A stretch of DNA of 41,673 nucleotides from Polynucleobacter meluiroseus (GTDB lineage: Bacteria; Pseudomonadota; Gammaproteobacteria; Burkholderiales; Burkholderiaceae). Shown piece by piece: positions 36,113-41,673 of this stretch. The translations under genes were made by a program, and so were the position numbers. Location of the stretch: positions 1-41,673 of the forward strand of contig CAMDUR010000016.1 of NCBI GenBank assembly GCA_945879115.1. The letters are read 5' to 3'. Numbering within the stretch: position 1 is the stretch's first letter; every line of letters starts with the position of its first letter. The notes below the pieces were generated by a model. That model was not told where the DNA came from, did no database searches, and was given only the letters and a program-made list of their open reading frames with translations.

Positions 36113-38263
36113 CTAATTAAAGGTTTGAAGACCAGCGACGATGATATCTTTGGGAGAGTTCAATGCCCATGCTGCTCCTACTGCAGCCAAAACATTCTCC
36201 AGTGCATTTGTTTTACTGCTCGACTGAAGTAGCGGAACATTACTTAGATCAATTAAAGTTTGTCGGTCTTTGCCTTGCGCAAGGATGATCTGATTGTTTT
36301 CCGTAAACAGTGCACGACCACCATTTTTTAGATGGTTTTGTGTCGCGTCATTTAAACCATAACGACTAAATAAAATAACCTCTCCATCAGAGAGCTCCGC
36401 CATTCTTATAACAGCATCATCATCAGCATTTAAAACAGCAGCCCCCGATGGTAGAACGACGTCAACTTGTGTACGCATGACGTTATAAATTTGTTCTGGT
36501 TCGGTAATAGAGCATTCGGGCGCGATATCATCAAGATCAAGGTTGGTCACGATGCCCACGCTACATCTGTCGTAAGCAAGCCCCTCATTCAAAATAGTGT
36601 GATTGTCATTTTCAATAACAGCTGCTTCAACTTGACGATTTAACAGTAAGCGATTGGCGCTGATCCAGTTAGCGCAATTACCAGAAGTTTGAAGGCGCTG
36701 ATTAAAGTAAGCACCTTTGCTGCAAGCTAAACCAACTTTCACGCCGGTCAGTTGAATTAAGTGAGTAACAAGCTGTGCAACCATTGTTTTTCCACGAGAG
36801 CCAGCTATACCAACTATTGGAATACGACCATTAGCCTGATTGGGGAACAAGTGTTCAACGATTGCAGCGCCAACAGGTTGTGGCTTACCTACGGCAGGCT
36901 TCAAATGCATAATTAACCCAGGGCCTGCATTGACTTCAATAATTGCCCCACCCTGTTCCTCAAGTGGCCTAGAGATATCTGCGGCAACGATATCAATACC
37001 TGCAATATCCAAACCTATCACTCGTGCGGCTAATGCTGCTTGAGCAGCAACTTCAGGATGTACTAGGTGAGTCACCTCAAACGCCATATTGCCTGACCCC
37101 TGAACTAAAACGTCTTGATCTTTAGTTGGCACTGAATCAAGTGTTAGTTTTTGCCGTGCTAATTCAAGCTCAAGTTGTTTATCAAAGACAACGGGGCTTA
37201 AAGGAAGTATTTCCGCTTCACCTCGGCGAGGATCAGTATTAATCTCTTCCTCGATTAGTTGGCGAATATTTCTGACCCCATCACCTTTAGCCCATGCTGA
37301 CTCACCTTTAGCAGCAGCTACAACTTTTTTACCAACCACTAATAAGCGGTGCTCATTGCCAGGTATGAAGCGTTCGACCATCACACCACTACCTTCTTCA
37401 AGAGCATCTTCAAATGCTTTTTCAATTTCAGTTTGATTGCTTAGGTTAGTGAAAACACCGCGAGCATGATTTCCGTCATACGGTTTTACAACGACTGGTA
37501 GTCCCAAGTCTTTTGCGGCTTCCCATGCATCGGCTGGACTTTCAACCATGCGACCTTTAGGAACAGGAACGCCGCAAGAAGCCAATAATGATTTAGTTAA
37601 ATCCTTGTCTCTAGAAATACCTTCTGCGATAGCGCTGGTTAATTCTGTTTCGGCTGTCCAAATACGTCTTTGTTGATTGCCATAACCTAGCTGAACTAAA
37701 TTACCCTCTGAGAGACGTGTTGCTGGAATTTTTCTTTCTCTGGCGGCATCAACAATACAACCTGTACTTGGTCCCAAATACAGACTGTCGACCAAATCTT
37801 CTATTTCTTTAATAGCTGCAGGGACATTAAACGTTGTGTTCTCTATGGCAGCCATGACTAGATCACGAGCTAAATAAAGTGCCGTTTTAGTGATTTCTTC
37901 ATGCCATGCACGAACAACTACTTTGTAGATGCCACGTTTGTTTGTTTGTCGAGCTTTACCAAATCCACCAGGCATGCCAGCTAAATTCTGAAGTTCAAGT
38001 GTAGTGTGCTCAAGGATATGAGCTGGCCAGGTACCTTCTTCAAGGCGCTTAATGAAGCCACCCCGTTCACCGTAGCTGCAGCGGTGCTCAATTAGGCTAG
38101 GTAACCATGAGACTAAGCGGTCTGTGAATCCTGGAATGGTGTTAGAGGGACAATCCTCCAAATCGCCAATATCAACCCAGGCCTCTAAGACGGGGCTGTA
38201 GGTCCACATGCTGGGCCCTTTGAGGACCTTGATATCTATGATTTCTATTGTTTTTTTTGTCAT
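36113..38263 (-). CDS. Cyanophycin synthetase-like protein CphA', truncated Mur-ligase module
   Basis: A CphA paralogue of about 716 residues. Numbering here is from the upstream TTG at 38281; subtract 6 for the ATG. The N-terminal domain keeps the cyanobacterial-type pattern IEH (64-66), GGF (74-76) and HILEH (88-92). The ATP-grasp domain (about 220-470) is intact with DGNHARG and IEVNAGPG. The Mur domain has GSRGKT (494-499), but RGG reads NHT, the GDHLG position reads DDIAP, and the protein stops before the whole C-terminal lobe. There is no remnant downstream, since cphA starts seven bases later. ATG at 38263 fits the homologous start; TTG at 38281 has AGG five bases upstream. Paralogues called cphA' are known in beta-proteobacteria; whether it acts like CphA2, makes primers, or assists CphA is unknown. 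Confidence 0.88.
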   Translation of the reverse strand: MTKKTIEIIDIKVLKGPSMWTYSPVLEAWVDIGDLEDCPSNTIPGFTDRLVSWLPSLIEHRCSYGERGGFIKRLEEGTWPAHILEHTTLELQNLAGMPGGFGKARQTNKRGIYKVVVRAWHEEITKTALYLARDLVMAAIENTTFNVPAAIKEIEDLVDSLYLGPSTGCIVDAARERKIPATRLSEGNLVQLGYGNQQRRIWTAETELTSAIAEGISRDKDLTKSLLASCGVPVPKGRMVESPADAWEAAKDLGLPVVVKPYDGNHARGVFTNLSNQTEIEKAFEDALEEGSGVMVERFIPGNEHRLLVVGKKVVAAAKGESAWAKGDGVRNIRQLIEEEINTDPRRGEAEILPLSPVVFDKQLELELARQKLTLDSVPTKDQDVLVQGSGNMAFEVTHLVHPEVAAQAALAARVIGLDIAGIDIVAADISRPLEEQGGAIIEVNAGPGLIMHLKPAVGKPQPVGAAIVEHLFPNQANGRIPIVGIAGSRGKTMVAQLVTHLIQLTGVKVGLACSKGAYFNQRLQTSGNCANWISANRLLLNRQVEAAVIENDNHTILNEGLAYDRCSVGIVTNLDLDDIAPECSITEPEQIYNVMRTQVDVVLPSGAAVLNADDDAVIRMAELSDGEVILFSRYGLNDATQNHLKNGGRALFTENNQIILAQGKDRQTLIDLSNVPLLQSSSKTNALENVLAAVGAAWALNSPKDIIVAGLQTFN

Positions 38264-38406
38264 GTGGGGCGAAAGTGCCAAATTTACCTAATTGTACTTG
38301 TTCGATTAACGCCTAGGGGGTCTTTTAGTTGACAAAAAAAGGTAAATATTTTGTTTGGTAAATTTGAGATAATCGCTCACTATTCAAGAACTAAGCAAAG
38401 CTTCCT
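38264..38406. promoter_or_regulatory. Divergent control region of the cyanophycin locus with GGTAAATTTG repeats
   Basis: Promoters for cphA'-cphA (minus) and the ABC transporter operon (plus) must lie here. CAAATTTACC at 38279-38288 and GGTAAATTTG at 38357-38366 form a perfect 10-base inverted repeat; a third, partial copy (GGTAAAT) starts at 38341, exactly 16 bases before the second. Candidate -10 boxes are TACAAT on the minus strand (38291-38296) and GATAAT on the plus strand (38368-38373). The minus copy falls where transcription of cphA' would start, and the plus copy directly abuts the -10 box, as expected for repressor sites. TTGACA at 38329-38334 is a perfect -35 hexamer, but no -10 sits at the right distance. 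Confidence 0.5.
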
Positions 38407-40704
38407 TTGATAAATACCGAACTCAAACAACTGAATCGCCTGCCAAGTCATTGGCAAAATGCTCTCCCGCTCAAAGAGGGGGCTGGCGATGTGATGATCG
38501 CTTTCATAGAATTAGATTTAAATGGTGACCTTGAATTTGAAAAAGGTTTGATTTATCTCACCGATCAGGGTTTATATGCTTATAAAAAGCATAATTTACC
38601 TAAATCTGACTCCTCTTCAAATTGGGAGCATTGGGGTTTTTCACAAGATCATCATTTAAAACTTCAAGATCACGCAGGTGTAGCAAGTTTGGAGTTGGTG
38701 AGTGAGAAGGGCCGCTTAGCATCTTGGCGCTTCACCTTAGCTCAAAACCCAGCAGCTAATCGACTTGTTCAGCAATACAACATAGAAAAAAATCGATTTT
38801 TAGGTTTACATGACTCAAGTAAAGATTTAGTAGGACAAATGGTTTGTCCTACTTGTTGGGTGCCACTACCACCTGATCAGGAAGAATGTCCAGCTTGTAC
38901 CTCAGAGAATCTTGCACCGCCCTCCACATGGACGCTATTCCGTCTATGGAGATTTGCTAAACCTTACAGAGGTCAGTTATTAGCAGGATTTTTATTAACG
39001 CTAGCTTCCACCGCTGCAACATTGGTGCCACCTTACTTAACCATGCCAATCATGGATGACATTTTGTTGCCTTACCAAAGTGGGCAAGCCATTGATCAGC
39101 AACTCACCATTTTTTATTTGACAGCTTTATTTTTTGCCGCGCTATTAGCTTGGGGTTTGGGTTGGGCTAAGACGTATATATTGGCATTAGTCAGTGAGAG
39201 AATCGGCGCTGACTTAAGAACAAAAACATATGAACATTTAATGAGATTGTCATTAGAGTATTTTGGTGGCAAAAGAACTGGCGATTTAATGGCTAGGATT
39301 GGTTCCGAATCTGATCGAATTTGCTTGTTCTTATCAATGCATCTGTTAGATTTTGCGACCGATGTTCTGATGATCTTAATGACTGCTGTCATATTAGTCA
39401 CTATTGATCCATGGTTGGCTTTGGTTACTCTGACACCATTACCCTTTATTGGTTGGGCTATTCATGTGGTGCGTGACAAACTACGATTCGGATTTGAAAA
39501 GATTGATCGAATTTGGTCTGAAGTAACAAGTGTCTTAGCTGATACGATTCCAGGAATACGTGTTGTTAAAGCTTTCGCTCAAGAGGAGCGTGAGACGGAT
39601 CGATTCCGTTTGGCTAACCAGCACAACCTAGCTGTCAATGATCGGGTTAACAGAGTTTGGGCTTTGTTCTCACCAACCATTACTTTGCTAACTGAAATTG
39701 GTTTACTAGTGGTTTGGGCTTTTGGTATTTGGCAGATTTCTCGTGATGCGATTACGGTAGGTATGTTGACAGCCTGTTTAGCTTATATCGGTCGTTTCTA
39801 TACTCGCCTAGATTCAATGAGTCGTATCGTGTCATTTACCCAGCAAGCTGCAACTGCCTCTAAGCGCATTTTTGACATTTTAGATCACGTCTCGAGCGTT
39901 CCTGATCCAGCGCAACCCGTGAAGCTTACCAATGTAAAAGGCCGAATTGATTTAGAAAATGTGGGCTTTAGGTACGGCAATCGTTCAGTTACAAAAGGGA
40001 TTAATCTCGCCATTGCACCTGGAGAGATGATTGGTTTGGTGGGCCATAGCGGCTCTGGTAAGAGTACGCTTGTTAATTTAATTTGCCGTTTTTATGATGC
40101 TGCTGAAGGCACCATTAAGCTGGATGGTGTAGATATCCGCTCTATTGCGGTGGCAGATTACAGGCGCCACATTGGACTTGTTTTACAAGAACCATTTTTA
40201 TTCTTCGGTACGATTGCTGAAAATATTGCCTACGGCAAACCTCATTCAAGTCGAGAGGAAGTTATCTCTGCAGCAAGAGCTGCCCATGCGCATGAGTTTA
40301 TTTTGCGTTTGCCGCACGGTTACGACTCATTAGTCGGTGAGCGAGGACAATCACTTTCTGGCGGTGAGCGTCAGCGTATTTCAATTGCAAGAGCATTATT
40401 AATTGATCCGCAAATTCTGATTTTGGACGAAGCCACCTCGTCAGTTGATAGCACCACTGAAAAAGAGATTCAAAAAGCTTTGGATAATCTTGTAAAAGGA
40501 AGAACTACTATAGCGATAGCCCATCGGCTATCAACTCTTCGTAAAGCTGATCGCCTAATTGTTTTAGATAAAGGGCAGATCGTGGAAGAGGGAAGTCATG
40601 ATCGCTTGATGGAGTTGCAAGGAGTCTATCGCAGGATGTATGATACTCAAGCAAGGCAAGCTATGGACGTCGTTGATGAAGAGCTAGGAGTGCAGCGTGA
40701 TTAA
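38407..40704 (+). CDS. Cyanophycin-locus ABC exporter with N-terminal zinc-ribbon domain
   Basis: A 765-residue half-transporter with fused membrane and ATPase domains, expected to work as a dimer. Residues 1-140 form an extra soluble domain; Cys147/150 and Cys161/164 form a zinc ribbon (CPTC, CPAC); six membrane segments follow between about 188 and 465; the ATPase domain has Walker A GHSGSGKST (546-554), LSGGERQR and LILDEATSSVD. NCBI-style annotation in related bacteria calls this type a cyanophycin metabolism-associated ABC transporter, as I recall; the transported substrate is not known to me. The only usable start is TTG at 38407, because a stop lies in frame just upstream. It overlaps the DUF1854 gene by eight bases. 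Confidence 0.9.
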   Translation: MINTELKQLNRLPSHWQNALPLKEGAGDVMIAFIELDLNGDLEFEKGLIYLTDQGLYAYKKHNLPKSDSSSNWEHWGFSQDHHLKLQDHAGVASLELVSEKGRLASWRFTLAQNPAANRLVQQYNIEKNRFLGLHDSSKDLVGQMVCPTCWVPLPPDQEECPACTSENLAPPSTWTLFRLWRFAKPYRGQLLAGFLLTLASTAATLVPPYLTMPIMDDILLPYQSGQAIDQQLTIFYLTALFFAALLAWGLGWAKTYILALVSERIGADLRTKTYEHLMRLSLEYFGGKRTGDLMARIGSESDRICLFLSMHLLDFATDVLMILMTAVILVTIDPWLALVTLTPLPFIGWAIHVVRDKLRFGFEKIDRIWSEVTSVLADTIPGIRVVKAFAQEERETDRFRLANQHNLAVNDRVNRVWALFSPTITLLTEIGLLVVWAFGIWQISRDAITVGMLTACLAYIGRFYTRLDSMSRIVSFTQQAATASKRIFDILDHVSSVPDPAQPVKLTNVKGRIDLENVGFRYGNRSVTKGINLAIAPGEMIGLVGHSGSGKSTLVNLICRFYDAAEGTIKLDGVDIRSIAVADYRRHIGLVLQEPFLFFGTIAENIAYGKPHSSREEVISAARAAHAHEFILRLPHGYDSLVGERGQSLSGGERQRISIARALLIDPQILILDEATSSVDSTTEKEIQKALDNLVKGRTTIAIAHRLSTLRKADRLIVLDKGQIVEEGSHDRLMELQGVYRRMYDTQARQAMDVVDEELGVQRD

Positions 40705-41173
40705 CTTAACTGTTTCATTTGCCTTATCAAGAAATTCATTTGGGCACCTTTGCCTGACAGATCAATCTGGACAACTGCATGAGCAGGTGGTCCCAGTTAG
40801 AGCATTTCCTATCAGCTCCCCCCATGAATCCATTGCCATAGTTGATCGTGATGGCCATGAGCTGATTTGGCTAGATCAATTTGAGCAAACCAGCTTAGAG
40901 AATCAGGTGTTGATTAATGCTGAATTCGCCACCAGAGAGTTCATGCCTGTTTTAACTGAGATTAAGTCTGTATCTTCTTTTACAACTCCCAGCACCTGGT
41001 GGGTTGAAACGAGTCGTGGGTCAACTGAGTTCACCTTGCGCGGCGAAGAAAATATCAGACGAATTAACCCCACAACTTATTTAATCGCCGATGCCCATGG
41101 TGTTCAATACCTGATTGAGGACATCAAAGCTTTAGATAAGCATAGTCGCCGTTTATTAGATCGTTTTTTATAG
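40697..41173 (+). CDS. DUF1854 family protein of the cyanophycin locus
   Basis: A 158-residue soluble protein with no signal or membrane segment. Family-like features are VPVRAFPISSPHESIAIVDRDG near residues 32-53, EFMPVLTEI near 81-89, a WWVETSRGSTEF segment near 101-112 and the C-terminal LDKHSRRLLDRFL. The start is GTG at 40697 with GGAG six bases upstream. It overlaps the 3' end of the ABC transporter gene by eight bases, which argues that the two products work as a unit, perhaps as a cytoplasmic partner. DUF1854 proteins beside cph genes are annotated as cyanophycin-associated; function is unknown. Confidence 0.87.
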   Translation: MINLTVSFALSRNSFGHLCLTDQSGQLHEQVVPVRAFPISSPHESIAIVDRDGHELIWLDQFEQTSLENQVLINAEFATREFMPVLTEIKSVSSFTTPSTWWVETSRGSTEFTLRGEENIRRINPTTYLIADAHGVQYLIEDIKALDKHSRRLLDRFL

Positions 41174-41181
41174 GATTTAAT

Positions 41182-41673
41182 ATGAGCGAGAATCAACAAA
41201 AAATATTTTTTGAAACTCGCGGAATTGAGTTTTTTTTATCAAACAAAAGTGATAAAGAAAACTTACTTATTCAAGTAATGAGCTATTTTAAGTTGCATGG
41301 TTTGGAAAATGCCATCAACCTAAGAGAAGCCAATCAAGATTCCTCTCTAGTTATAGCCTTTAGCCTCAAAGAAGAGCATCAGAGTCAGTGGGCTCCCAAC
41401 TGGGACACGACACGACTTTTTGAGACGCTTTCATTAAAAGGTTTTAAGGTAAAGGATGACCTTAATAAAGAAATATTAGTGAGTATGTTACTTGCGCCGA
41501 TCCCATTTCAATTTCCAAGTTATGAAGAGTTTCATTCGGCTATTCAGATAAGGCACCATTCCGTTATTGCTGGCTATTTAGCGGCCTTAAATTTTGATAC
41601 CAAAGCAACAGAGCGCCCAGAAGATTACTGGCATTACGATGAGGATGCTGGTTTCTTACTCAATCAAGGGCAA
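41182..41673 (+). CDS. Unknown protein of the cyanophycin locus, cut by the right edge
   Basis: An open frame of 164 codons runs from the ATG at 41182 to the window end with no stop. TAGGA lies six bases upstream and the DUF1854 stop is eight bases earlier, so it belongs to the same operon. The visible product begins MSENQQKIFFETRGIEFFL, is soluble and rich in Phe, Leu and charged residues, and has an aromatic stretch (RPEDYWHYDEDAGF) near residues 148-161. There is no signal peptide. I do not recognise a family. Linkage suggests a part in cyanophycin handling, but that is inference only. Confidence 0.75.
   Translation, partial: MSENQQKIFFETRGIEFFLSNKSDKENLLIQVMSYFKLHGLENAINLREANQDSSLVIAFSLKEEHQSQWAPNWDTTRLFETLSLKGFKVKDDLNKEILVSMLLAPIPFQFPSYEEFHSAIQIRHHSVIAGYLAALNFDTKATERPEDYWHYDEDAGFLLNQGQ

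Noticed and set aside
36113..38281. CphA' as a pseudogene cut by a recent stop
   Set aside because: No remnant of the missing Mur lobe lies downstream (cphA starts seven bases later), the rest of the frame is intact over 700 codons, and similar short CphA' proteins are known in beta-proteobacteria.
38329..38357. TTGACA at 38329-38334 as the -35 of the ABC transporter promoter
   Set aside because: At 16-18 base spacing the -10 position reads TTGTTT to GTTTGG, which is poor; the good GATAAT box is 33 bases away. It is kept only as a note in the control-region entry.

Overview
The window looks like a chromosomal segment of a small-genome, low-GC member of the Burkholderiaceae, most likely Polynucleobacter or a close relative. 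This rests on gene content and order: DUF3460 next to scpA, the DUF3305/DUF3306 pair, and paired cphA'/cphA beside an ABC transporter/DUF1854 pair. The DNA is clearly AT-leaning and gene-dense. I see no tRNA or rRNA gene, no insertion sequence, no prophage and no CRISPR array. No gene-free stretch exceeds 300 bases.

Layout. (1) 1-484, minus: a small coiled-coil gene followed by zapA, which is cut by the left edge. (2) 497-5389: vitamin B12 uptake. A -10 element and a cobalamin riboswitch precede btuB-btuC-btuD on the plus strand; the binding-protein gene btuF lies convergently on the minus strand. (3) 5396-9042, minus: panC, scpA, a DUF3460 gene and a metG that ends before the usual C-terminal tRNA-binding domain. 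(4) 9111-21535, plus: mrp/apbC, then a large formate dehydrogenase (FDH) block. The block holds DUF3305 and DUF3306 proteins, a 703-residue multi-cluster ferredoxin, a TorD-type chaperone, a tiny Tat-signal protein, the molybdo/tungsto catalytic subunit (Cys in place of Sec), the FeS beta subunit, a lipoprotein, the cytochrome b gamma subunit, a small periplasmic protein, fdhD and mobA. Terminator hairpins at about 14440, 14773 and 20062 divide it. (5) 21609-24633, plus: dcd and a wing-domain-type basic amino acid decarboxylase. (6) argH (minus) diverges from the heme operon hemC-hemD-hemX-hemY (plus). (7) 29931-33518: aldehyde dehydrogenase, msrA, pdxH and tcdA in alternating orientations. 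(8) 33529-41673: a cyanophycin locus, with cphA' and cphA on the minus strand and, divergently, an ABC exporter with an unusual N-terminal zinc-ribbon domain, a DUF1854 gene and an unknown gene cut by the right edge.

How the parts work together. The FDH block is nearly self-contained: structural subunits, a chaperone, sulfur transfer to the cofactor (FdhD), GMP addition to the cofactor (MobA), and an FeS-loading ATPase (Mrp) next door. It should feed electrons from periplasmic formate oxidation into the quinone pool. The cyanophycin locus should store arginine and aspartate; argH and the decarboxylase make or use the same amino acid but are not in the same operon.

The observation I rate highest is that the two cyanophycin synthetases appear to have lost different active sites. 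CphA' keeps an HxxEH motif in its N-terminal domain but lacks the C-terminal Mur-ligase lobe and the key Mur motifs. CphA keeps the whole Mur ligase but has lost the HxxEH site. The divergent control region between CphA' and the ABC transporter carries a repeated GGTAAATTTG element in both orientations, which could be a shared operator.
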